A program made the translations under genes and the position numbers. A stretch of DNA of 64,000 nt from NCBI GenBank assembly GCA_905178155.1, contig CAJINV010000002.1, positions 434,376 through 498,375 of the forward strand. The letters are read 5' to 3'. This document shows, one piece after another, positions 1-12,159 of this stretch; position 1 is the first letter of the stretch; each line of letters opens with the position of its first letter. The stretch is from Amoebophrya sp. A120. Taxonomy: Eukaryota; Sar; Dinophyceae; Syndiniales; Amoebophryaceae. A model generated the notes under the pieces. It had not been told where the DNA came from. It searched no databases and saw nothing but the letters and a program-made list of their open reading frames with translations.

Positions 1-3000
1 TATTCAACCTTCTGATTCTGTTTAGTTTCAGTGCGGTGAGGCACAGGCAGAACTTTGTGGTTACCACTCAAACCTCCTCCGTCAACTATCCGGGAGGAAT
101 CTGCGGCTATCGCCCCTTGCGCGATTTGTTTCCCCTTGGAAAGCTCGTCTGCTTCCTTTTTTTCCCTTTCCTCATTGTCGTTCTTGTTTCCCTTTCCAGC
201 AGAAGTAGTCGTACGAGCACAGTTTGACGAAGATGCATTTCTGTACACAACGGCCGTGTCTTCCCACTTCTCCGTTGTAATCATCCCCCGCTGGTTCTGG
301 TTGTAATTCGAATATGAATAATCGCCCGAGCATGTTGAAATAGGCTGCTTTTCTCGCCCAGAAGTTTTTCCTTGCGACGACGTAGTATTCTCAACAGAAG
401 AACGTTGCGCAGAAGAACGTGGACTGCGAGCAGCGGGCGCATAATTTGAGATACAATCCTCGACCTGCCGGCAATCATTATACGATCCTTTCTTGTTCTT
501 GTCAGGCCTTTCCGCTGCTCTTCCTCCTTTGTTATAGCCGTCACCAGATTTAGAATTGTTTTTCGAGGTTTTACTTTTCGACGCCCCCTCGCCACCTTTG
601 CTGAACCACACGGAATTTTTGTTGCGTGGATGATCTATTTTGTGGCTCTGATCATGTGTCGCGAGGACCGAAATGGAAGTAGGAATTATGTCCTTTTCAA
701 CAACCAATTCGTCCGTTTGTCGGCGATCTTCTTGATATTGTTCCTTTCCATGGCGGCTAGTGCCACTGCCGCCTTGTTCCTTTCCGCTAGTACTTTTAGA
801 CGAGGACATCTTCTTTGTGTTCGTGTTCAGGTGATCCGCGCCGCTTTTTTTGTCTTCAAGAATTTTTCCAGACGATGTTGAGGAACTGCAACTGGTGGTT
901 ACAACTTGAACATCAGGAATTGTTGCTGGTTCTTGTCCCGCACAACGACCTGCTGTTGGTGGGTCTTGATGTCCCGCACAACGACCTGCTGTTGGTGTAC
1001 TACTGTACTAAGTGGAATTTTGCAGGAAACGGGAAAATTGAAAAAAATTGCCCCCTGTGCTGGATGGGATGACGGCGACGGCGGCTGGGAGCGGGGACAA
1101 CGCGGCGGTCTTTCTTACAGTTTGTTCTCATCAAAAACCATCTACACTACAGGTACAAGGAAAGTCCTTCATCAAAGTACATTCCACAGGTCCAAATAAG
1201 TCCACAAATAAGGTACAAGCAGCTTACCTCGCACAGGGACCCGCGTTTCCGCTCCACACACACACACTACGATACAAATCATCACAGAAAGAAGTGCTCT
1301 CATCTGTTATTGTTCAAAAAATCCTCTGCACTACTCACAAATAAATCCAAATAGCACATATACTACTAGGCGGCTACCACTACCTCACCGGGCTTTACCA
1401 CGTCCCATGGCGCGGCAAGATCCCCCAGTCCTCAACTCACTGCAGGCACTTGACCGTGACCAAGATGTGTTGCGCCAGGTGGTGCAACAGAGCTACAGCC
1501 TGGCGACAGACCCATTTTGCTCGTGGCCATGGTCCAAGGCATGGCGGCGTTGGTCGGGCGTTCTAGCGGTGGGTAAGTTTAACAATGGTGAGCCTGGCGA
1601 TATTTGAGATGGTTTGAAAGTATGAGTAGAGCTGTATTCGTTGATGGATTTTCAATCTCTTGATGTTTGTGCTAGTGTAGTTCCTCCGTAGTGTGTGTGT
1701 GTGTGTGTGTGGGGACCCGGCCCGACCAAGAGCGGCGAAAGGTACCTGTTAAAAGTGAGTGCTTTTTAGTATTTTCAGACGTGAATGACGCCGCCTTGAC
1801 TCCAGAAAAGGCGGAAGAGAGTGGATGAAGAAGTGCAGGGCCTGGATGCTTCTGGAAGGTCTGCTCAAGGTCGGAGCTGCGGCGACATTACCTTACCTGT
1901 CGAGCGGCTGGAGGGGAGCAATTTTTTTCAAAATTCCTGTTTCCTGCAAAATTCCCGTTAGTACTGGGTCTTGTCCCGCACAACGACCTGCTGCTGGTGT
2001 ACTGGCATCAGCATTTTTTGTTTCATCACCCCCTCCAGTCCTCTGCTGAAGCCAGTCAGAAAACCGGGGCGACTGGTGGTTTTTGTCTTTACTATTACCG
2101 CCTTTGCCATTGCCTTTGCCACCCTTGGACGTCATCGTGTGGTCCTTGCTTATTTCCTTGTTGTTCGTCTCCTGCTCTACAAGTCCGTGGTGCTGGGACG
2201 ATGGGTGTCGTGTTTTACTGTAGTTGCCAGCTGCACTGGATGAGAAATTATTAGCTGCATATGAATTCTCCTGGTGTTGTTGCCACGAAGCTCCGGACGA
2301 CGCATGAGTGGCACCTGGACCTGATGATCCTTGATGTCCCTGGTAATAATCATTCCAGGCTTCACCTTCAGCTTCTTTTCCTTCTCCTCCTCCGGCACGC
2401 TTATTGTATCTGCCAGATTTTCTGCGCGCAGCAGCACCTGCACCAGTACCAGTAGCAGACCCATCGTGATAACAGCCACTGTAATAGTCGGTCGCAGCAG
2501 CACCAGTACGTGGAGCAGGCCTCTTGTTCATATTTTGACTCTCTTCATGCCACCAGCAGCTGTCTGGCAAGCGATTCAGTTGTGTGCCTGTGCCCTCTTT
2601 CATCGTCGTCGTACTAAAGCTGGCTTCGTTAGTACTAGCATTGTTTCTCCCCCCTGGGCCCCAGGTTCTCGTGCCGCATGCCGAGTCATAATGATCGAGG
2701 TATTTGTTGTAAGAACTGGCGCAAGAACTTCTACCAGGAGATGTATTCAATCCACCGTGGAGTTGTTGCTGTTGCTGTGTACTACACCTTCTTGGGGCTG
2801 CGGGAGGCGGTGGGGGTGGGAGCGGCCGAGTGTTGTTAGAACTCGCCATACAGCCTTGCTGTGATAGGAAATTGTGGGTAGCACTACTGCTGTTGATGTA
2901 CCAAGAATGTTGGTGGCCCGAGTTTTGTTGTTCAAAGTTGTTGTATATCGAATGCAAAAATGTCTGGGTCTGCAAGATTCTGAGACTTGTCATGCATTTT

Positions 3001-6000
3001 TTGCATGACCCATGATGTCTGTGATGTGATGCATGCCCTAGCATAACAGATTTTTTGAGGGCTTCTTGATGCCTATTCCGCATGACAAATGCCCTCTCCG
3101 CGTAGGAAAAATTACATTCCCATTGCTGCTCATCCAATACAGATATTTTTGGAATCCAAATGCAGCAGCACAAGTTGCATTCTTCCAGACCCAGACATTT
3201 TTTCATTTGATATTGTAGCCGGTTCCGAAGTCATACTCGCCGGCAGATATGGGAATGTCAGGATCGAAATCGACAAAATCGAAAAATTTGTGATGCATAA
3301 AATCGATACCAGTTGGAGCCCAGTTTGTAAGTGGTGCATGACAGATTTTGCCGCTACCTAAATCCAGTTTGTCATGCTGTTTAGGCAAAGAAGACTGCTC
3401 CTGTCGTGCTACTCTGGCAGCGCATTGCATACCCCTAGCCAGGCTTACAATCGGTCTCATTTGCCTGCCCGCCAATACAGGTCTTCAGTGCCCTACATTT
3501 TCTGCATCGCAAATTTTTCGATTTTGTCGATTTCGATCCTGACACATCCATAGCAGAAGGGTAAAAGTTGTAATTCATCTTGACTCGACGTCCAGCACCA
3601 ACAGATCCTGGTCCTGCACCCGCGACTCCCCCCGCATTATAGTTGCTGTCGGTCGTCGTGTAAAAACCTTCGTAATCTTTGTACAACCCAGCACTTGTAC
3701 CGCTACTGCAAGAACCACTTCCACCACCGCCGCTGCCGGCCTGGCTTGCTGTCACCACCACGGCTGTTCCATTATACATAGTTGCACTATCGCTGAAAAT
3801 AGCACTTGATAAATCGATAGATTTCTTCGGGTGCAAATTCTGCTCCCGGAGTTGTGAGAGGAAGGATTTGGTCTTGGACAAGAGCGCAGATGACTTCCCG
3901 TTTCTTTGCGTCTCCATAGAAGTACTACTGCAGCCGGCTTCATCAAAATCTTCGTCCTCGTCATCTGAAGATGGCACTCGGTTGTTGAAAATGTTATCCG
4001 CAGTTTTTTTCACGTCCAGCGCCGTGCTGTGCGCGCGACTGAGGGCGGGATGCAGGAGTTTACTTTCACGCGCCGGATGAACAACTTGTGGCCCGGATTT
4101 CGACTTTCGTTGCGAAGCACGTACGTCGCCCCGACGATCTTCGGCCCCTTTGTCCTCGACAGTAGTTACAGTTCTATCACGACCCTGGTGTGCTGCGACG
4201 TTGGAGTTGCTACTGCACTGGCTAGTAGTGTAGTCCACCTGCTGGTGCTTCGGTTTGCAGCTCACGTTGGCAGAAGTTGTACCAGCAGAAGGGTGCTCCT
4301 TCTGCTCGATGAGCTCCTGCTGCTGCTCGTCTTCACATGTTGTCAGCACCACTACACCTTGTGTAGTCCTCATACTGCGGCGAGCAGGATCAGAAATAGC
4401 ACACGGCATCAGCGGCCCACCGGAGCTAAAGCTTCCCTGATTGTCTTGTTGTTGCCAGCTGGTTTCAATTTTTGGCGCTTCAGCTGCTGAAAACACCAGA
4501 TCCGAGGCGACCTTTGCTCTAGTCGCCTTTTGTTCTTCTTGTTCTTCTTTTCCAGCTGTGCGGCCGTCGTTGTTCTTTGCAGTACTCTCGGTATCGTCCT
4601 CGCGGGAAGAACGGTTTGAAGGTAGAGCACGGAGGTCTTCTGTCTTGTTCCCCGCCGATAGGTCCTTATTTTTACACTCAACTTCTTCCGTCACGGCTAC
4701 TGTACTAGACCTTCCCTCCTCCGGTACAACTACGCTGATAATACTATTCGACGTAACTACCCGAGGTACAACGCTTGTTTGAGCTGCTTCCAGTGAGGAT
4801 ATTAACGGAAGAAACGGGGACTGCATCATTGATGTCCCTGCACCTCCTGTTCCTGCGTAAGAAAAGTAACCCTTTCCCGGGCTCGGGCTCGGGGTTTGTC
4901 CGATGGTGGGAAAACTCCTGTCACTTTTCAGCACCGCTGGGGTTGCGACGGGTGTGTACGCGGGATCAGACGCTCGTTGATGTGCAGGTGTCGTCGACAT
5001 GATAGACGCACCTCCGGGACTGCCATGCAGCGAAGCACTTAACATCAAGTTGCGACAACTCGGCGACGCGAGAACTTGTTGCTGATACAGCGGAAGCACC
5101 CCTGGTATAATAGCTGGTCCTTGCGAAGGCGTGGAGCAAGACGATCCCGGTCCTAAAATTGTTCCTGCTGGAAAGCAAGAACTCATAGAGCTACTATTCA
5201 AACCGTAGCCAGCGCCAATCTGTGACAGACAAAATTCTGCACTTGTAGATACGGAAATCCGTCCTGTACTGGCGAATTCTGCTAGAAGTTTTGAAGCGTG
5301 GGGATTTCGCGGAGTTGCCGTAGTCGGATGTTCTTGTTGGGCTGTGGTTATTTCATTCCGCTGCGGATCTTCATTTTGCGTAGTAGGAGATGTTACAGCT
5401 ATAGTGTTGTTCATCGCAATAGCATTACCCGTTGTGCTGGCTCGCTTGTCTAGTATTTCATCTTCAACAGCGCCGCTCTCCTGCTTTACAACCTCACACG
5501 GTTGCTCCTCCTCTACAGTTGCTGCTGGTTTCGCTACATCAGAAGCTTTTGGAAAGCACGAAGCGTCCGTTTCGGCTTGTTCCACCTGCTGTTGCTCATG
5601 GGCCACCAAGACATCATTGTTCAATACAGTGGCGTGGTCACATTGGTCCTGAGCGGCCTTCGTAGACGTGGTTTTCTCCGAGCTTGCATCGCTGCCTTTT
5701 GCAACGGTGCGCTGCAGATTTAAATCGTCCAATGGCTGTTCTTCCGCGACCTTATTCTGACCTTCTGGGGCGGGATGACCATGATCAGGGGCCGATGCAG
5801 TAATTGTTTCCTCTTCATCAAGAATCTCAGCATCATCCTTGTTCGACGCTTTCATCTTGTTCATTTCCGCTTCACCAGAGGATGAACCTTCCTTCGGTAG
5901 TTCTTGTCCCTGCTCTTCTTCCTCCTCAACGTAGTTCCCAGCGGCTTCGTCCAAAAGCCTCTTCTCTGCGCTGTAGTTCGCGCTCGGCATGACCATTTCG

Positions 6001-8582
6001 TCTAGCAAATTCCGAGGTCCTCGATAAAAAACAACCTCGCCGCTGATGTTTCTCGTATGCATTGTGGTGTAACAGCCGCGCTCAAAAGGCGAGCACATGG
6101 CGGACGACGGGGTGCCGTTGCCTACGGAGTGGGGGGAGTAGGCCGCCGCGTGCTGCTGGTTGTAGTAGTTTTGGTAAGAAGTATGGTCGTGTAGTTGCTG
6201 CTGATGCAGTTGTGCCATGGCAGTCGTGGGGGAAGCCGCCGCGAAATGATTCACCAGAGACAGGCCACTCGAAGACGACGTCGAAGACGTTTGCTGCATA
6301 TCCTCAAACGACCCTGATATCGCCATCGAGTTGTGGTTGTGCTCGTAGCTGTAGTTATTTGTGTTGCCAAAATTGTCATGCTGGAATGAAATGGCACTCA
6401 TTGCCGTTTCCAAATAACCTGCTTGATGTTCCCCGCGAGGCGTGCCGGTACTGGTCGCGAAAGTGAACGTCTTACTGATACAAGAACTGCCGGTGCTATG
6501 TAATACGCCGCCGTGGCTGTGGTCATCGTCAACATGGGCCGCAACTTTGTTACAACCGGCTGCGGAGCCAGAGCAAGCTGCTGTTGCCGCCGGCTCAGGC
6601 AGGTACACACCGCCCTGCGTTGTACTAGAAGAAGCTGTGTCGGCGGCGGCTGATGCATTTGTATCTCCTCCTACACGGCTAGTACAGCTTGCAGAACTAC
6701 CACTGTAGTCTTCGTGGCCTGCACTGTGAAGAAACTCGTATTGATGTTCCTCGTTGTAAAAATTTTCGCAGCTGTTGCTCTGGTGGTCACCATGATGATG
6801 ATACCAAGAGTTGTTGTATCCAGCACAAGAACTTCGGTCATGATTCCCACCATGACTATCAAATGCAAAAATGTCTGGGTCTGGAAGAATGCAAGTTTGT
6901 CATGCTTGTCTGGCATGACTCTTGAACCTGTCATGCACGTTACCCAAGAGCCCCACTTTGCTGTCATGCAGAAACGCAGTTTGTCATGCAGAATAGGCAA
7001 CACCTAGAAGCTCAAAAGCTTGTCATGCTGAGCCAGCACTTGTGGCCTCTTCATGATACGCCACCCAGCATCACAAGTTTCCAGACCCAGACATTTTTAC
7101 AATCCATAATGACCGAAGGTGTTGACCGATTGCGCTGATGATCCCGACGATGATTCAGGGTTGTTGTTGGCGTAAAAATGCTCCTGGTGTCCTCGGTGCT
7201 GGAAATCATTTGTCCTGCTCCGGTTAAATAAACCACTATAGCCGCGGCCACTGAGTAGTCTACCTGCTGCTGGTGCACCACCGCCCGAGTCTGTCACTGT
7301 CACACCTGCTGTGTCTGTGTCAACATTGTCGCGGTCGTCATTTCGTGCCGCGACCTGGTCACCATGCGCCGAATTATTCGAATTCTGTTCTTCCATGAAC
7401 GGACTCAAAGTGAATTCCCGATTCTCGTGCAAGTGATGCGGTGTACTGGGAAAAGTGGCGGAGAGGTCCAACACTCGCTGATAGTTATCGTCCTCCATAT
7501 CGTGACTGCTTTTGTCACCAGACGCAGGAAAGCTTCTAGACAGCATGTCGTGGCTGTCCTCGGCTTCTTGCTGGGCTGCTAGTGGTGCCTGGGAGATGGT
7601 ATATGTTTTTTGTAATTTTATTTTTTCCACCGGACCTGCCCGGGCCTGCTTTTTATTCAAGAATAACGAGTGATGATCATCGTCAATTTATTGCAATAAC
7701 AGCGGTTCCTAAATCGTGGGTCGCAGGAGACAAAGCTCTTTTCTGTTTCTAATCAACTCAGCATCGCAACGTCAAAATAACCTGATCGTAGCCCTGCTGT
7801 GAAAAATAGCTCGTCCTCTCCCCCTCCACTCTCGCCTGCGTATGCGCATGCCCCGCCGGCCGCCTATGAAGATCATACTCCTGAAATTCATACCCGCAAG
7901 AACCGCCACTGCTAGAAGTACTACTTCCCCATGGGAAATGATGATGATGAAGACTTCGGTGTTGTAGTTGCTCCGCCTGCTGTACTTGCCGCGCTTGCGG
8001 AACGAACTCGACCGCGTCGGAGTTCAATCTGTTCAAACTAGTACTAGGCTTCAACGTCGAATAAAATTCCTCACTACTTCCCGCCCCTACTACAACTTCT
8101 TCTCCGCGAGTATGTAGTTCTTGCGCCGGCTCTTCAGCAGGTGTATAATGTTCCTGCGACGGCAAGGTTACACTAATCTTCGTTCCCTCAGCATTATAGC
8201 CACCTGTCTGATGCGGACCACGATGTTGACCACGACCCGTGCTGCTGCGTGCTTCTTTACCAATAAAACCAGCAGAATTGATAGTAGAATCAGGCACGCC
8301 GTCAGCCTTGCTTCTATTCCCGCCTTCGGGAACTTCGCCGTCGCCAACCGTGGCCGACGTGCTGGCCTGCGCCTTATTCTTTCCTTTCTTCTTGCCCATT
8401 CTGGTGTCTACTTCACCGGTGCGTGGGGATCGCCTTGACGCACTATCTTCTAGTGAAGAAGAAGATGAAGTAGATGATTGCTTTTTCTCCTTTTCCGGAT
8501 AGCTCTGCTCGCCAACCGTGGCGGAACGGGGCAGTTTCGGAAGGTGTATGTTACGCGGCTTACTTCCGGGTCTGGTCCGCAT
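1..8582 (-). CDS. Large low-complexity protein gene, at least 6 exons, 3' end beyond left edge
   Basis: Exons as I join them: 8582-7782, 7645-7109, 6856-3553, 3247-3213, 2945-1965 and 1007-1, giving over 2,200 codons with no stop before the edge. The start is the first ATG after an in-frame stop near 8680. Introns 7646-7781 and 1008-1964 can be read as GT-AG; the other three are IEs whose removal with one 5-bp repeat keeps the frame (for example tyrosine-asparagine codons join at 2946-3212). The protein is rich in Ser, Thr, Gln, Gly, His and acidic residues, with no domain, signal peptide or membrane segment that I recognise. It is probably largely disordered. Repeated peptide units of the type TAGRCAG flank the 1008-1964 intron. 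Function unknown. The start and the first exon are the least certain parts. Confidence 0.72.
1008..1964 (-). other. 957-bp intron with terminal inverted repeats
   Basis: On the minus strand it runs from GTACTAAC to CACTTAG, so GT-AG. Its ends carry a roughly 45-bp inverted repeat (about 1011-1056 against 1915-1961) containing GGAATTTTGCAGGAAAC. The spliced frame is open. The interior has a GT microsatellite and no convincing gene. It may be a larger relative of the introner elements. Confidence 0.6.
1690..1711. repeat. GT dinucleotide microsatellite
   Basis: An uninterrupted run of about 11 GT units inside the 957-bp intron. Confidence 0.9.
2946..3212 (-). mobile_element. Introner element, family A
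   Basis: Family A is defined by ends reading TATCAAATGTAAAAATGTC then GGGTCTGG, with the reverse complement at the other end. Here the 5-bp target repeat is TTGTA on both sides (plus strand). Minus-strand termini lack GT and AG. Confidence 0.9.
3248..3552 (-). mobile_element. Introner element, family C
   Basis: Family C has inverted ends with GTCAGGATCGAAATCGAC and a longer match of over 30 bp. Target repeat GCAGA. Splicing joins ...YPSAGEYDFG... in the large low-complexity gene. Confidence 0.9.
6857..7108 (-). mobile_element. Introner element, family A
   Basis: Target repeat ATGAC on both sides. Removal joins FGHGGNHD in frame in the low-complexity gene. Confidence 0.9.
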
Positions 8583-10734
8583 ATCTGGATTTGTGTTTTT
8601 GAAATTGAAAGGTTGGAGTCCGCTTCTTCTGAATATAGTAGTGGCTGCTCGATAGTTCTTCTTGTACCGCTACGACCGGGCTCTCTGGGTCGTTGATCAG
8701 TACCGCGACGAGGCAGTCGCAGTGGCTGGATTCCTGATGATGTTATTTCTTCAATACTTCACAAGGACTCAGCGAAGAGTCGGCTGCGTCAATATCCCTT
8801 GTTATTTCATCATCCGTGTTGTACTGCTATAGCGTTCTTTTTCGCTCCGGACGACACAGATGCGTAGCCTTCTTCGCAACATGTTGGAGCTGAAACACTG
8901 GGGGATGAAGTGCTGCCGGTCCACCTTCCTCGATGTTGAATTGGGCCTTCAAATCCAGCCTATGTAAAGATGAAGATGTCTGCTATGGTGTTCCTTTACC
9001 TCGTCTTGGTTCTTTCTCGTTGCTACTGCGAGCAGTGTGCAACAAGACCGGCGGGGAGAGAATGTCTTGTAAAGTTTGTCAGAAAAAGTTCAGGCCCTAC
9101 TTGTTCGAGATGTAGTTTTATTTCTTGCTTGCGGAAAAAGAAAAACAGAGTCGGGATCAAAATTGTGGTCCCCTAGGCCCGAGGTGAGTCTTTGCGAAAC
9201 CTTGACGCCAAGGCGAGATGACTCCTTCGTGCGGCTAGGAATACCACTTTCAGGCTACGAGCGGACAATCGTTTGATGAAAGGGCACAACAGCTCCTCAC
9301 TTCTTGTACACGTATGTCCAGCCGATTAGAGCACGACAAAGAAGCGTCTTACTGATGTACTTGCTAAAACGTGTACGTGTGAAAGGCCGGCGGAGCCTTT
9401 CCTGGTCTAATTCCTAGAAAAGTTATGTAGAGATGAAATTGCTTTTATGCTTGTTCAGCATCAAGCAGATCTGTTTCTACCACAACGCCTGTCCTTTCTC
9501 GTCTTAACAATGTTTATTTTCAGTCGAGTGGTAACAAACTCGCAATTTAGCATGAAAGCCAGGTACTAGGGTCAAGAATGCGTAAACTAATCAGAGAAAG
9601 AAAAAAAGAACCACCCCCGTGCGCGGTGAACGTGAACCACAACCATATCATAGTGACATCGAATGAGCTGCGCCGAGATCCAGATCTGCGTTTGTAGTGA
9701 CCAACACAAAATAAATGCCGCACAAAATTGATCCGCTTTCGCTTGATGATAATGAAGAGCCACTAAAAATGATGCTGGCGACATACTGATCGTCTTCACG
9801 CTGCACGAAAATAAGTACTCTACCAAATCTCAACTACCCACTGCAGCACAGACCGCCCTAGCTACACCACCATTTATCACAGACACCTCCAGGGAAGTTT
9901 CTTTTATCTATCAATCGCACGGCGGGCATAATACACACATCATCCACACGGCAACTGTTCTATAGTCCCACATCTGGTTAGAGGAAAAGATCCTTCGTTC
10001 CGTGGTCATTTTGTGTGTCGCAATTACTTCTTACAAGAATCAGATGAAAACAATAACGCACGGATCGTATCGCAGTATAGTAAGAGTAGATCTTGATCAT
10101 GATCCTCCATCCTGCTGCGCGCGGCGGTATTATTTGTAGTGACCGTATGAGTTTGCCTCTTGATCTTCAACCTCGCCGGTGGCTCAAAGGGCCGCCACTG
10201 TCCCTAGAAAAACTCAATTGCTTGTGGTTCGTGTCAACAATATTACGCACCACACGAAGCACGACTTTTTTCTGCCACTGATAGAAGAGTTGTAAACATA
10301 AGTCATCTCCTGATGTGTGAAGGGCCCGTGTCGCGGCTTAGCAAATAGAAAGTCCAACTTCGTCCTCCGCTATGTTCCCAACGACTGTTTTTTCTTGTCA
10401 AGAAATTATCTGCAAAACCTTAAAAGCACAGGTCGAAACAATCAGAAAGTCAACAGATCATGAACCTTTGCGTTTAAGCACAGAAAACTGAGAGAAGTAC
10501 AGCGGCTTTCGTACTATGTTCTTCCGTAAAATTCTATGTCAAGAAAACCAAAACATTTTCATCTCCGGTATTACTATTAATTCGCTATGCATCTTACATG
10601 TAGTGCGAGTTGTGCCACAATCTTTTTTCCTGCAACAGCTCAAGTCTAAAAAATAGAGTAATCGGCTCCAGGAATGATCCGTGCAAACAGAAATACAGCA
10701 AAAGCAAAATTAATATAGACAAGATTTCGACATC
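8583..10734. other. Intergenic, no gene seen
   Basis: Upstream of the low-complexity gene. Only short, AT-rich, unsupported ORFs on both strands, no introner elements and no recognisable RNA gene. Confidence 0.5.
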
Positions 10735-12060
10735 AAAGAAGAAGAACTACTACACTACAAGGCACATCAGTAGGAGTTTTCTCAGTATCGTGTTGACAAC
10801 ATCACGAGCTAGTGCAGCTATGATATTTTTACGCCGAAGAAGTAGCTTCGTGCCCACTTGGAAGAGAACGAGGAGCGCCTTCAACTTCAGTTGCATATCG
10901 CTACAACTCAAGTATGCAGCATCACGATGTTTGTGCCTACACGGATGAAAAAGTCAAGAAGAAGAGGCAAAGTGATCAATTTGCATAGACCCCGCCCGCC
11001 TTCTCGAATAAATTTTATCACTCGTGCGCCTAACAAGAAAGCACGTTCGAGAGAATATGTGTTAGTGCAACCAGAATGATAGACAAATTCGAGACAAAAA
11101 AGAGAGGACTTCTGTGGTCGCACGTACTATGAAAGGGCACAACAGCGCCAGCGAGGAACCATTTTTCTATCGACGCCTAATTTACAACTTTCAACAAGAA
11201 AGATGTGAATAGCAGTAGCTGCTTTAAGCAAAACCTCGCTTTTTACGACAAGCGTTTAAATTCGTAGTAGAAAAGGAAACAACACAATCAAAAAATGGAA
11301 TATCCTTCAAGATTTGCAAACAGACATGTAGAGCGCTTCAAGACCACACGGTTGGAAACTTTATCCTTTTTTTTGCAAACGTTAACAGACGACTTTCATC
11401 AAAGCGAATGCAAAGCCGAAATCTTGTACTAATACTAATTCTGTGTGGTGCAAAATTATAGTAGCTACCTCTGGATAAGCACAAAAACGTAAAATATTCC
11501 AGCTGTTCGTGCTCCCTGCTTGTTCTATCAAAAGCCTATACAAGGTGTTTGATATGAGACGAAATCGTTGTGTTTCTTGGCACGGGAAGACGAGGTCGTA
11601 GACGTGCTAGGAATGATCAACGCGAAAAACAAAATGAGAAGATGCATCGAAAGACCAATTTCATGTTGACACGCTGCCTTGCGGATCTTCGCTCAAGATG
11701 ATGCGAAACACAAAGAGCTTCAAACTTCTGATCTAGTTGTACTTCAAGACACGCTGCACGCTGCCTTTTCGGAACAAGTACAAGACGAAGTTGGAAACAG
11801 AAAAAATAATAAGTAAAAAACACACGAAAGCTTCGAAGCAGCTGCCGCACGGGGTAGCAGTACTTGTGAACAAGAAGAATTTTTCTTTTAGTTTTACGCG
11901 ATTAAATATACTTGCTGCCGGTGCGAAGAACACTTCAACTTCATCTTGTTCAGCAAGGCAGATGAACAAGTAGAGCAGCTGCTTTCAAAACAGGAGCTTC
12001 TGAAGATGATGAAGATCCTCGGTTTGTTGCAAGAAAGCTTTGCTCGACTTTTATCTGTGA
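10735..12060. repeat. Segmental repeat, copy 1 (3' flank of coiled-coil gene)
   Basis: Positions about 11397-12060 are nearly identical to 23332-24000 and to about 25022-25690. Positions 10740-10985 also match 23075-23320, with 11000-11390 missing there. In all three places the repeat lies directly downstream (minus strand) of a coiled-coil gene terminus. Small ORFs in it are conserved only as part of the DNA duplication. Confidence 0.85.
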
Positions 12061-12159
12061 TGGCTGAACAAGCCTGCTCGGCAACGGCAAGAAACGGAAA
12101 AAATAATTTTGGTGATGGTGTAGTTCTAGTTCAACATCATAGTAAGCGCCACAAGTTCA

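Noticed and set aside
2953-3212. N-terminal MKKCLGLEECNLCCCIW of the 437-codon ORF as real protein
   Set aside because: It is translated introner sequence; similar peptides recur wherever family A elements are read through.
11617-11973. Conserved 77-78-codon ORFs repeated in three places
   Set aside because: The conservation is that of the whole duplicated DNA segment; frames on both strands are equally conserved.
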